A stretch of DNA of 64,000 nt, taken from assembly GCF_014356525.2 (NCBI RefSeq), contig NC_052518.1:35229705-35293704 (forward strand). The letters are read 5' to 3'. The DNA is from Nilaparvata lugens (lineage: Eukaryota; Arthropoda; Insecta; Hemiptera; Delphacidae). Position numbers and translations under genes: made by a program. The notes beneath the pieces are model-generated. The model made no database searches. It was not told the DNA's origin and saw only the letters and a list, made by a program, of their open reading frames with translations. Positions 1 through 10,629 of the stretch are shown one piece after another (within the stretch, counting starts at the first letter, position 1; each line of letters opens with the position of its first letter).

Positions 1-746
1 CTAGATCTAGATAACAAACTCAATTGGGAAGAGTATGTAAAAAAGTAAGTACAGGAATATTTGCACTAAGAAGGCTGGAACCCGTTTGTAATTTATTAAC
101 TTTGAGAACCGTGTATTATGCCACTGTCCACTCTCATATTTCATATGGCATTGAGATTTATGGAGGGACTAGTGCATTTAACTTGAATATGATATTAAAA
201 CTCCAAAAAGAAGCAGTAAGAAAAATATTTAATTTAAATAGACAAGAGTCGTGCAGGACATTTTTTAAAAAGTTAGAATTAATGACGGTATATGGACTTT
301 ATATTTATAAAACAATATTACACGTAAAAAATAATAAAGATTAAGAAAAAGATTGAAGATTGAAGATTGCCCCAGGCAATCCAGTGTGCATGACTATAAT
401 ACAAGAAATAGGAACAACTTTATCGTCAAAGAACATAGTAATGAGAAGTACAAACAAAACCCAACCTATATGGGCATCAAATTCATTACTTACCTTCCTA
501 CTAAGATTAATCATGAAAAAGATATTACTAGGTTTAAAAACAAACTGAAAAAGTATATTGTGGAATTAGAATTATACAGTTATGAAGAATTTTATATTGC
601 CAACTCATTATGTATTTAGACTACCTATTGTTGATGTATTTTGTTTTTTTTACTTGTATTTATTTTATTATTTTGTTGAAAATAATAAAGAAAGGTGCAT
701 TCATGTACATGTTGATGTATGTTTTGAATAAAGAGATTGATGGATT
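1..746 (+). mobile_element. Non-LTR retrotransposon, 3' fragment (jockey-like)
   Basis: This is the C-terminal end of a reverse-transcriptase ORF2 plus its 3' UTR. Two adjacent frames (24-344 and about 353-619) carry the post-RT region that jockey-type elements share: a segment with SYGIEIYG, then a YNTRNRNNF motif, then a DITRFKNKLKKYI segment near the end. The frames are broken by indels near 30 and 350, so the fragment is dead. The polyadenylation-like AATAAAG and a short GATTGAT-type tail at 723-746 mark the probable 3' end. The element continues off the left edge of the window. The clade is inferred from the C-terminal motifs only. Confidence 0.75.
24..619 (+). pseudogene. Reverse transcriptase ORF2 C-terminus, frameshifted
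   Basis: The remnant has two reading blocks. The first (24-344, 106 residues) has no ATG start and is simply the open part of a longer ORF2. The second (353-619) finishes the protein with stop TAG at 617-619. A shift near 345-355 separates them. The catalytic RT motifs (an AFD-type box and a YADD-type box) lie upstream of the window, so only the thumb and C-terminal part is visible. It would be non-functional. Confidence 0.65.
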
Positions 747-1780
747 GATTGAAATAAACAACATATTGGATAAACTGTTTTTTTTTTCTGCTTAATGTTT
801 TTGTTTTCTATTATGTACCCGCAATGCAAAAACGCATTCTTTGATGTGTTTATATTTGCATCAATAAATTGTAAATCTTTATAAGATTTTTATTCAATTA
901 TAATTTCTTCATCCCCTTTTTCATTTAAGTCACTGATAGACTGACTGATGCACTGTACAGTCGGCCGAAAGCGTGTAGTGTCGTGCAGAGTACAACAGTA
1001 CTGAGAATCCAAATCAAATAATATTCTAATCATGTTTAGAAAAAATCAGTGATTGAAACATATTATGTCTTGATATAATGTTGCAAATTGCGTAATAATC
1101 TATTTATATTGATTTCTTCAGACCAAATTGCGAGAATGACGAAAAATTTAGAATAAACCTCCCTTATTCCTTGATCAAAACTTTATTATTGATTTTGGCG
1201 AGCCCAAAAAGCTCTTATGCACCTCTTTGATATCTCTCCAATTACAAAAGTACGTTTTTTGGGTTAGCAAAACACACCTTTTGGGGGAAATTATTCAGCA
1301 CTACCTACTTTTTTTGTGAAATAACAATGGTCAATGTTCTTACCAACAAAAATCGATGGCAAGGGGAAAATATTTATATAGGTGTCACTTTTGTGAGTTG
1401 GTAAAATAAAAATAAGAAATGGAAATTACAGAATCTAATCCAGTCAACTTATGTTTAGTTGGTAAAATTAATTAATAGTTCATATATAACAAAATAATTA
1501 TTTTAAAACAATAATTGTCATGATACTGAGTTCTTGGTCAACAATATTTTAATATTAAAATGTATCCACTTGTAACCAGCGCAGAACTCCTCAAGGCTAC
1601 TCTTACAATGGGGTAAACTTAATGACACAATAACCAGGACACAAGCTGGGATAAAAGATAAATTTATTACCTAATATATATCGATAAGAATATCATTTGA
1701 TCCCACCCTCACGATTTCAGACAAGTTACAGGCAAGTTTCAAAAAAAAACATATATTTTAAACATAAAATCCATTAACAA
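747..1780. other. AT-rich intergenic or intronic DNA, no gene seen
   Basis: There is no ORF of note, no clear repeat and no splice-bounded coding block. Several AATAAA-like motifs occur by composition alone. Confidence 0.5.
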
Positions 1781-1789
1781 TTGAACTAC

Positions 1790-1956
1790 ACTCCATTAAA
1801 GATCAAATTAAATTCCATAAAAGAATCGAATTACATTACAGGAAAGATCAACTAAAACCCATTGAAAGATCAAATTAACTTTCATGAAAAATCAAACTTA
1901 ATCCCATTAAACAAAATCAAACTAAATTCTATAGAAAATCAAATTGAGTTCCATTA
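1790..1956. repeat. Degenerate short tandem repeat
   Basis: Variants of a unit containing GATCAAATTAAATTCCAT are repeated about five to six times with substitutions and length changes (unit roughly 25-35 bp). This is an old, diverged minisatellite. Confidence 0.5.
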
Positions 1957-2117
1957 TTCTCAATTTACTTAATATGTGTCTCCCTGAGTACTACATAAGC
2001 AAAAGTTCCCATAGATTGAAGCAAAACAACAACCAACATGATCAAGTTTTCTGTCCTAGGACTCCTCTTTCTCCTCTACTCAAGAATATCGAACACATAA
2101 TGTAAAGAAATTTCAAT

Positions 2118-2492
2118 AATCTGCTCATTAAGTAAGCAAAACTGGGAGTAAGATAATCTCATAATAACCCTAAAAGGGACAAACCTAAACAATCTAATAG
2201 TTATCAATAGCAAAACGTTGCGTTACAGTGCAATCAATAGTTACAGTAAAATCTCGATTAATAAACAATTCACCTTCTACGTAATCCAAAACACATTCAA
2301 TAAAACAAGCTCATTATAGAAAGCAAAACTGAGAGTAAATAAAAATCATAATGGCAATAAAAGGGACAAACCTAAACAATCTGCTAGTCATAAATAGTGC
2401 AACACTGCATTACTGAGCAATCAATAAGTTACAGAAAAACAATCTCAATTAATAAACAATTCACATTCTACATGATACAAAACACATCTAAT
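2118..2492. repeat. Tandem duplication, period about 187 bp
   Basis: The string AAGGGACAAACCTAAACAAT occurs at 2174 and again at 2361, 187 bp apart. The flanks also match: GCTCATTA upstream, and AATAAACAATTCAC with CAAAACACAT downstream. These are two diverged copies of one noncoding unit. Confidence 0.7.
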
Positions 2493-3300
2493 AAATCAAA
2501 ACATATTTCTTCCTTAAGTTATGTACGAAACATACAAAAAAAATCTTGCCATCTCTCTCGCTCTCTCTTTCTCTGTATCTACTGGAATTTGAACGTAATA
2601 ACTTTTGAAATAAATTTTGATAATCCTGGGTGATAGCGGGTGAAAAGCTTGTCTTAGAGTTTGAATAATAAATTTTGTAATGAACGGAGCAGTGGATCTA
2701 ATGAATTTCCATAGTTTATTAAACACTCACCCAAATGCACAATCAGAGTAAACGAAACCATAGCACCGTACACCAGCACTGCTCAACTACGTCTGACTAC
2801 AACTCTCAATCCAGCAGGTAAAGTCAATTTCAAAATGCTAATAATCATGTACAGTAACGCTGTAGCCTGTACTAAGACAATAGGTGTCATCCAACACCAA
2901 ATTACAGCGACTGCAATGGAAGAGACGGTGAGAGAGTGAGAGAGAGAGCGCATGGGAGCGAGTCACACCACTCTGTGTTGTCAATTTATCAAGCAATATT
3001 CATCAATTGTTCTCACACTATTACACACTCATTCATAATTTATTTGTCATAATTTATTCTATTCGCATGAAACATTAAACATGTTTACCGATTTCTATAA
3101 AGTTATTATTCATGATTAAATAAATTAAGAAGAGGCCTGTACCATATTAATGTTTGCGGAAGTATTCGCATGTTTTCCACTTTTGATGGATAGCCAAAAT
3201 TGGACCGCGAGCTGCACTACGAATTGTAATCGAGCATCGAGGGCTCTGATTGGCTAAAAAGTTCTGAATTCGGCAAAGGGCGTAGAGAACGGAAAAAGAT
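2493..3300. other. Noncoding AT-rich DNA with CT and GA simple tracts
   Basis: No supported gene. There is a CT-rich tract near 2550-2575 and a GAGAGA tract near 2928-2950. Confidence 0.45.
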
Positions 3301-3312
3301 ACTACCTCTGTA

Positions 3313-3468
3313 AACAAAGACGTAGTGCATTCGTGTGACGTCAGCACAGGTAGGGCTCCTACACCAATAAAAACACTAGCTGAGGTAAATCAGCTGAAAT
3401 CAACGAATTTTTATTGGTGTAGGAGCCCTACCTGTGCTGACGTCACACGAATACACTACGTCTTTGTT
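3313..3468. repeat. 61-bp near-perfect inverted repeat (fold-back / MITE-like)
   Basis: The left arm (3313-3373) and right arm (3408-3468) are reverse complements with a single mismatch, separated by 34 bp. The arms contain a TGACGTCA-like core (GTGACGTCAGCAC) and an ACACCAATAAAAA end. Weaker similarity continues outward (GAGGTAGT next to CGAAGGTAGT). This suggests a longer, older fold-back transposon whose inner part stayed well matched. No ORF is associated with it. Confidence 0.8.
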
Positions 3469-3719
3469 CACGAAGGTAGTGAAAAAGAGCGGCTAGTGGC
3501 ACGATGAACGGTCGGAGAACTGCGCGACGGTTGGTTAACATTATGAAACATATGGCTAATGTTCGCTGCACGGAGGATTGTACGATTCGATGTGCTGTTC
3601 GAGGTTCGGTTTGGCATGTGAGGACATACCTTTATAACCTTTATATCCATTTGAGGTATAGTTCCATATCTGGTGTAGGTAGTATAACCGGTGATATCTT
3701 TGTCTCATGACTTAGTTGA

Positions 3720-5930
3720 TCTTTCAAAATATAAAATGTAAAAGGATACACATGTGGTTCGATAGACATTATTGCAGTCTATACCACCGCTGCACACCAA
3801 TGTAAACGGAGGGGGGGGGGTTTCTACTCATCTATAATATTTGCTGAAATTATACTACTAAACTTATGATTTAATCCTTGATTGGTTGGGAGCTTATAGT
3901 GAATTCGTTCATCCAAATGCACAGATTCTCATCATTATTTAATTGTCACCTATTCTAGCAACTATAGTAACTACGAGCCAGGAACTTCATTGAAAAATAC
4001 TTTAAAAATTTAACGTCAGGTTTATTGAATTCTAAATCGAATGAATTTAACGAAAGTCATGTAACATGTAAAATTTTCAAAGAAAACAAAGTTATTCAGA
4101 AATCGATTCAGGTCAAGAAGACATATTCAATTTCTAATCTAAACATTTTGGGAACCTGCTAACTTGCTGCAACTAAATTCGGACCTTGATCATTCTATGT
4201 AACTAAATTTTGAGCTATAATATGAAAACAACAGTTTGGCACGCACCATTTCCACAATTTAAACTTCGACTCTTTAGAAACACACACATACAATTAAAGA
4301 AAACTCACTAGACTTGAACTCACATGCACAAATAATTTTCTGATTCTACTCCTATTAACTCTATTAAATTTTGGTTCCTATTTAACAACATAAAAATTAT
4401 TGACAACTAAAAACTTTTCAATTTGTCCCTCTGGATGGGCAACAGACCCATTCAGAGGAGGACCGAGGCTCGCGCACCGTTACATGATTTTTAATTGTTG
4501 CAAGTCTGTGTCTCAAACCGAACTGTCGCCTTTTCACTGAAAATTATTCCTCCTCCACGAGCGTTGAGCATAACTTCCAGTGGAAAAGCCAAAGCTTCAA
4601 AAAGGTCAATGATCGTACAATTCCCAAATACAGTAGCTATTTCGACATGAAATTGAAACTGTATTTGAAAAATGCACGAAAATTGTTTTCATTTCGACAA
4701 CTAAGCAACAAGTTAGCAAATTCAAACAAGACATAGTAAATTATCACAAATTCAAAAACGCAGGGTTCAATATGCAGTAAGTTCATTCAGTTCAAAAACC
4801 TGAAACATAATATAAGATACACAAAAACAACTACAATATACCCACTCAATATTCACTCTTATTACAGTAGTATTGGTATTCAAATTATTGATAGTAAATC
4901 AAATCTCACATATTTTTTCAGAACCTATAATGCTCTGTTTAACAATAGTCCAGTCAATATAGACATGAAAAAGGGAATGTGCTTGCTATATAAATACTGT
5001 AGTTCTGATTTTTCAATTATATTGTTTGGATACATAAGAGAAATCCAGAACCAATTTTTGCATGCAAAATTTCCTTTTGCTAGATGCAGAATGGCTCAAA
5101 CACCTCGTAATTTCGGTTTATTTTCCAGTTTTTAGCTATTTCCGCCAAATCCAGTCATCGGGCAGTAACATTTGCTCTCGCTGTTTCTCAGATTACTAGT
5201 AGTTCTGTGAACAGTAGACCTTGTGCAGTTATAAAACACAATCTCCTATATTACTGTCCATCAGAGTAAATTCTGTCCTGTCCTGTCATGTCGGCGAGAT
5301 ATCGGTGTATAAACGACTAATGGCTGTTTGGGATGTTGTATCGACAATGCTAATAATTTGATGTAAACAGCTAACATCAAAAGCTTACCGAGTTGAAAGC
5401 AGAGAAAAGTCGGGAGAAAATACTATGCTACTTCGAGTTATCAATTGCCTCACTGCATGCAATTAATAGTCCACACAACAACTGATTTTTAACCAAGTTA
5501 CATTGAGATATTAAATTGCATGCGTCATTGCATGCAATTAATAATCCACTCGACAGCTGATTTATGATGAATAATTCTATAGTCTTATTTTTACTGTAAT
5601 ATTGGCGTATGAAGGAAGCTCCTTTTCCGTTTATATTATACTTAAAATGCATCATTTTTAAAATCCTTGTATATACGTCGAAGCGCAATTTAAAAAGGAA
5701 CATATCTGTCAAATTCCACGAAAATCTATTACCGCGTTTCGCCGTAAATGCGGAGAACATATAAACATACATAAACATAAATGCAAAACTGTCGACTTTA
5801 TTGTCGGTCAATAAAATTCTGAATAACATGAAATCATCCGGAGCTCTCTATATCTAATGTGTACTGAGTTACAAAAACGAGTTTCAACAAAATAATACAT
5901 TTTAATGAATTTTAGTTTTAAATCAACAAT
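3720..5930. other. Noncoding AT-rich stretch
   Basis: No recognised gene. A G(9-10) run lies near 3811-3820. A direct duplication of about 75-80 bp containing GCATGCAATTAATA sits at about 5450-5570. A 133-codon minus-strand frame at 5428-5829 overlaps that duplication and shows no family resemblance, so it is not called as a gene. Confidence 0.5.
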
Positions 5931-5937
5931 ACCTTCT

Positions 5938-6074
5938 GATTGCCACAATTCAAATGCATAGATCTGATTCGAAATCCGTCTGGGCGTAATTTTGTGCGCT
6001 CTACCCGGCCCCAGATTGAAGACCACAATTACGCCCAGAGGGATTTTGAATTATACATTTGAATTGTGACAATC
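5938..6074. repeat. Imperfect inverted repeat (fold-back)
   Basis: The left arm (5938-5994) and right arm (6026-6074) pair over CAATTACGCCCAGA..GATTT and CATTTGAATTGTG..CAATC blocks. The left arm has a small insertion. The loop is about 31 bp. The structure looks like a MITE or fold-back remnant and has no coding content. Confidence 0.7.
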
Positions 6075-6551
6075 TGAAAATATTGGAAATTTTGCATGCA
6101 TAAATTGTTTCAACACTTCTCTAATATCAGAACTACAATATAAAATATTGCAAACACCAATGTAGGCTACTGGTAGTGACTGGACTATTATGTTTTAAAG
6201 TTTGAAGGGTAGGTTAGGGATTTTTCTTCTAAATTGTTTTTTTTTCTATATTATTCGAAATACAGTGTACAATTATAATTGTATAATGGTGCTACATTTT
6301 GATGAAAAACATACTTGTGCACTTTTGAAATTGTTATTTAAGAATATCACATTTTCCCAAATGGAGACCCCTCTTCTGAGAAACTCTGTATATGAACAAA
6401 AAGATAATAAACTGACTACTGAGGTGTATTATTTACATTAAAATAGTAAATGTTTGATTTATTTTGTTATTTTGTAGTAACGGTGCTTGGTCGGGCTACA
6501 ACTTACTAATTTTGTGTTATTAATATTATTCAGAACTTATTAATTTATTGA

Positions 6552-8042
6552 GGGGACTCAATACCAGCTGAGTTACTAAAGTATGGAGGAAAAAGGATGA
6601 GAAGAGCCATGCATACCTTGATTTTATGGATTTGGGAACAAGAGACAATGCCTGATGAATGGAAAATTGGAACAATATGTCCTATTTTCAAAAAAAGGGG
6701 ATAAAATGGTGTGCAACAACTTCAGGGGAATAACACTGCTAAATACTTCATATAAGATTTTCTCTGCATGGCTTTTGAAGCGTCTAGGTGTGTATGTGGA
6801 AGAAATAATGGGAGAGCATCAATGTGGTTTCAGACAAGGAAGAAGTACAATCGACCAAATTTTTACCATGATGCAGATGATGGAAAAATGTTTTGAGTAC
6901 GATACAGACCTATATCTGCTTTTTGTTGATTTCCGCCAGGCATTCGATAGCATCAGGAGAGAGAGAATGATGAGAGTATTACTTGCAAATGGAATACCGA
7001 GAAAATTGATAAGTCTCATAAAGCTAACAATGTCCAGCACAACCGTTCAAGTTAAGATAGGTAACAAAACTAGCCGAATGTTCAGTGTTACTACTGGTGT
7101 TAGACAAGGCGATGCTCTCTCTGCAACACTATTCAATTTGGTTCTAGAGATGGTGCTCCAGAAACTCGGCACAAGCGGAACTATAATCAACAGAACAAAC
7201 CAAGTATTAGCTTATGCAGATGATGTTGTCCTAGTCTCAAGAAATCAAAATAGCCTCAAAGAAATGTTTAGCAAAATGAGGGAAGAGGCAAGAGAGATGG
7301 GTCTTGAAGAGAACATAAATAAAACTAAATATATGAGAATGTCTGCAAATCAAGCAAGAAGGCAAGTATGTAATCTGGAAATAGCCGATGACTGTGTTAT
7401 AGAAGGCGTCAGAGAGTTCAAATACCTTGGGGTAACCCTGACAGCAGACAATAAGACCAGTCAAGAAAAACACAATCGGATAATGATGGGCAACAGAGCA
7501 TACTTTGCTAATCAAAAAATATTTAAAAGCAGGCTCATATCCAGAAAAACAAAGGTGAAAATGTTCATGACGCTAGTGAGACCAGTTGTAACCTATGGGG
7601 CCGAAACATGGACTATCTTGAACAAAGATGAAAAAGCATTAAGGTCATTTGAAAGAAAAATGTACAGAAGAATCTGGGGACCAATATGTGACGGAGGAGT
7701 GTGGAGATCCAGATTCAATGTTGAGATAGATCAGGCCATTGGAGCAGGAAATATGGTGCGTTTCATAAAGGCCAGAAGGATTGAATGGCTTGGACATTCA
7801 GCCAGAATGAGTGACGAGAGGATATCATCAAGACTCCTGGAAGAAAGAATGCTTGGGACGAGAAGGAGAGGTCGACCACGGACAAGATGGCTGAACAACG
7901 TGATTGGAGACCTCTGGGTGCTGGGCGTGGCAAACTGGCGACGGAGTGCTCAGGATAGAGACGAATGGAGGTGCTATGTCGAGATGAAGCATCTGTTTTC
8001 TTTTTTTTTTTGTTTTTTTTTTTGTTTTTTTTTTTTTTGTTT
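6552..8042 (+). mobile_element. RTE-like non-LTR retrotransposon, 5' truncated
   Basis: The segment begins inside the pre-RT linker (SIPAELLKYGG from about 6558) and runs through the RT domain to a C-terminal block rich in Arg and Trp (RRIEWLGHSARM, then RRRGRPRTRWL), typical of RTE-group endonuclease/RT proteins. The endonuclease is missing. The tail at 8001-8042 is a run of T(9-14)G repeats, consistent with the simple-repeat tails of this group. A one-base shift in the A/G run at about 6688-6700 splits the frame. Confidence 0.75.
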
Positions 8043-8094
8043 GGGCATTGTTGGATGGTGCTGTAAATTCTCCTACCTTGCTTGCAATGCTTAA
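6655..8094 (+). CDS. Reverse transcriptase, RTE-like, partial
   Basis: This 479-codon frame holds most of an RT domain. The motifs in order are NNFRGITLLNTSYK (RT block 1-2), CGFRQGRSTIDQIF, the catalytic LFVDFRQAFD (block A), TTGVRQGDALSATLFN (block B) and LAYADDVVLV (block C, with the two catalytic aspartates). After the thumb comes VTYGAETWT and a basic C-terminus ending near DRDEWRCYVEMK. The last 30 or so residues come from the poly-T tail and a neighbouring element, so the native protein probably ended near 8000. The product would copy element RNA at a nicked target. The endonuclease is missing, so the copy cannot move on its own. Confidence 0.75.
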   Translation: MNGKLEQYVLFSKKGDKMVCNNFRGITLLNTSYKIFSAWLLKRLGVYVEEIMGEHQCGFRQGRSTIDQIFTMMQMMEKCFEYDTDLYLLFVDFRQAFDSIRRERMMRVLLANGIPRKLISLIKLTMSSTTVQVKIGNKTSRMFSVTTGVRQGDALSATLFNLVLEMVLQKLGTSGTIINRTNQVLAYADDVVLVSRNQNSLKEMFSKMREEAREMGLEENINKTKYMRMSANQARRQVCNLEIADDCVIEGVREFKYLGVTLTADNKTSQEKHNRIMMGNRAYFANQKIFKSRLISRKTKVKMFMTLVRPVVTYGAETWTILNKDEKALRSFERKMYRRIWGPICDGGVWRSRFNVEIDQAIGAGNMVRFIKARRIEWLGHSARMSDERISSRLLEERMLGTRRRGRPRTRWLNNVIGDLWVLGVANWRRSAQDRDEWRCYVEMKHLFSFFFCFFFCFFFFCLGIVGWCCKFSYLACNA

Positions 8095-8300
8095 TATCAG
8101 TGTTCCAGCATTCAATAGGCGGAGTGCCAACTTATTTGCGGCTCCAAGGTGCAGAACGGTGCACCATTTTTTCTCACCTTTCATAAGAGTGCAGAGATTG
8201 ATGAACAAATTGAGTTTGAATGTTCAGCTTTGAACACACCCGTCTTTTTTAATATTTTTATTAAATATGAAAATTTAAATAAAATTCTTTAATTTTTACC
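8043..8300 (+). mobile_element. Second non-LTR ORF2 3' end, joined to the RTE tail
   Basis: The frame at 8048-8233 reads NSPTLLAMLNISVPAFN then FAAPRCRTVHHFFSPFIR. This is the pattern that closes ORF2 of jockey/R1-type elements (SP.LL..INF.VP, then a CRT..Y..SP..R stretch). It is unrelated to the upstream RTE protein but directly abuts its poly-T tail. It is therefore a separate, heavily 5'-truncated copy, or one element inserted into the other. An AT-rich 3' UTR with AATAAA follows. Confidence 0.55.
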
Positions 8301-9690
8301 ACTGTCAGAAGCATAATCCAAAACAAAACAGTTCCTTACATAGAGCCTAAGGGAGTTTCTAAATTTTATTATGAAAATGATAACTCAATGGAATTGATAG
8401 TAAAAATAAGAACATATTTAATCTAGTAATATGCTGATTTTAATTTTATATTCATGTTCTTGAACACAGTCCTTAAATAAGTTTAATTTCAATTTACAAT
8501 ACATAGGTTATACTTATACAAAATAATAATAATGACAATGATAATGACTCACCCTTTTTAGAAAACATACAATTAATAATAGAAGCTAATAATTTAAATA
8601 CATTTTATGCCATTTTTCTGTCAATTAATAATAAAAAGAATAATATTATCCCACAAAGTGTGTCAAGTTTGATTTCCACTTTAATAACATTTGACCATAT
8701 CAAAACTACATTTCATCTCCACATTAATACCACATTTTCTCTTTTCCGTTATATCACTTTACATTTTAATTCAAGATAAACCTTTAATAATAAAACTGCA
8801 CTAGCTAAATCTTCTTACACACAACAAAGACATTCAAATACAAGAACAGTACCAAACAGAACAAGACTTCACTTCTTTCCCACCAGTTTTTAGCTGCCAT
8901 AACCTCTTATACAACTCAACTTCCCTCCAAATATTAGAATAACTCTTTTTGTTATTTATTTACTGTTCAAATTTAATAAAAATGCTATTTATTTGATTTA
9001 AATTTATATTTGGCTTTTTGTTTATTGTTTTATTGAAATCCTGTAAATGATAACATTATGTAAAATTTGTGTTAATGTAATTGGTACAATTCTTTTGATT
9101 TATTTAATAAAATTATCAATTATTTTATCTTTTAAAGTGTTTTATTATTTTTTATTTTAAAATTTCAGTATTGGAAACTTTATATTTAATAACGTTGTTG
9201 TGTTGGCATCTAACCTACAAACATTATTTTGAAATTATCAACAATACATCAACAAATGAACTTTCGACTATCGATATTTATCTATTTGATTATACATTAT
9301 CGATGTTTTGTTCAGCGCTAAATTCAAATTATTTATCTTTTTAAAAAGTAACATTATAGCTTGCTGGGTCAGAGAAAGAGGTGAGGAGTGGGTTGCTGAG
9401 GTCAATCCCTCGTTGATGGTTGGAGTTTGATTGGAGAAAGTATTCTGTGACAGTGATCTCTTTTTTTTACTACTCCTTGAAGTTGTGTGTTTAATTATTT
9501 CCTCTCGTTACTATTTTTTCCTCTCTTCCTAGAATGACTTCTGTATAATTTCTGCTATCTAAAATTGTGATTAAATTTTCTTTAATGTATATTTTTTAGA
9601 AAGACTTTTTGTAAAAACTTTTCATTTCTTTCAATATTTGTATTAAATATTGCATTTTCAATTGTTTTACTTGTATTATGTGATAAGAGA
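8301..9690. other. AT-rich noncoding DNA
   Basis: No ORF with family resemblance. The stretch is very AT-rich with scattered homopolymers. The part adjoining 9690 may be 3' UTR of the minus-strand element at 9.7-10.08 kb. Confidence 0.45.
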
Positions 9691-10080
9691 GCAATTATTG
9701 GATATTATCCTTGTGCTCTCATATGTATCTCAAATAAATAAATAAATAATAGCCAGGCTTTTAATTCCACCTTCAAGCTTACTATATTGTTTAGCTGTTT
9801 CAATTCTAAGGGTAACAGGTTATACAGTCCTGGTGAGATATATAAGTAGTGTCTTCGATAGATTTCTTTGTAGGGTCTGTTTGGAATCCAGTTCCCTGTC
9901 GATCTCAAGCTTTAAGTGCTATTCGCTGGATTGAGTTTACCACTTCTAATGAAGAAGGTCATCAACACTTTGTAAAAATATAAATATCTCAGTGTGAGAA
10001 AACCCCATTCTTTGAATAAGGGATATGAACTTGTCATACGATGCTTCTTAGCTAATGTACTTATGACATTGTTTCAGACT
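9690..10080 (-). mobile_element. Non-LTR retrotransposon ORF2 C-terminal fragment
   Basis: Read on the minus strand, about 10075 to 9705 gives a decayed jockey-like C-terminus. It holds an FKEWGFLTLRYLYFYKVL segment, one in-frame stop, then NWIPNRPYKEIYRRHYLY and GLYNLLPLELKQLNN, which form the conserved end of these proteins. An ATTTATTTATTTATTT run at 9731-9749 follows on that strand. The RT catalytic region is missing. Confidence 0.6.
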
Positions 10081-10280
10081 GTGACAATACCCTGCTGATG
10101 TTGTATCACTTCACAACCTCTTTGTTGCAAGTAGTCAATGCTCCTTCGAGTCAACTGTATATGTGTGATAGTATTTTTTACTAATGTACCCTCACCATCC
10201 TCTTTATCCTCCTCCTTATCCTCATCCTCCTGGTCCTCTTCATCCATTTCAAACTCCTCTTCAAGATTGATCTTTTCCAT
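10074..10280 (-). pseudogene. Acidic low-complexity frame, function unknown
   Basis: This 68-codon frame has a run of Glu/Asp (DEEDQEDEDKEEDKEDGEG) followed by LTRRSIDYLQQRGCEV. I do not recognise it. Further along the minus strand's upstream side (about 10790-10920) another open block reads LAERTAALAVTNIMEAKAKF with a stop in it. The region may hold a decayed coding sequence, but low-complexity GA-rich DNA alone can give such frames. Confidence 0.2.
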
Positions 10281-10421
10281 CCTCCTTCATCTCATCATCC
10301 TTCTCCAAGTCAATTGGCAAAATTATTGATAGCTCTTTCTTATCCGTCCTTGAAAATAGCAAGTAGTACCATCTTTTCTATTGGTTTAGATGCACAGATT
10401 CCTTTTAATGATCCACACACT

Positions 10422-10486
10422 ATCTGTTCTTCACAGATTACTCCAGCATCTGTGATGTATGCTGGAGTCATATGTGAAGAACAGAT
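10422..10486. repeat. 28-bp-arm hairpin
   Basis: The left arm (10422-10449) and right arm (10459-10486) are reverse complements except at about two positions. They share ATCTGTTCTTCACA at the outer end and ACTCCAGCAT at the inner end, with a 9-bp loop. No function is assigned. Confidence 0.75.
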
Positions 10487-10585
10487 GTATCCAATCCGCT
10501 TTGTATAGAATATACAGTATATCCATATTTGCAGAGCATCATGTTCTTGATTGTTTGTTACTAGATTACCTGGCGTCTCAGGTAA

Positions 10586-10628
10586 CCTAACCTAACCTAA
10601 CCTAACCTAACCTAACCTAACCTAACCT
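10586..10628. repeat. Interstitial telomere-type (CCTAA)n, 8 copies
   Basis: There are eight uninterrupted CCTAA units plus a partial one. (TTAGG)n is the canonical insect telomere repeat. The run is far too short for a telomere and has ordinary sequence on both sides. It is an interstitial telomeric tract, probably left by break repair, or a chance microsatellite. Confidence 0.85.
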
Positions 10629-10629
10629 T

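Noticed and set aside
5428..5829. 133-codon minus-strand gene
   Set aside because: It spans a local duplication of noncoding look (GCATGCAATTAATA twice), has no known motif and no splice context.
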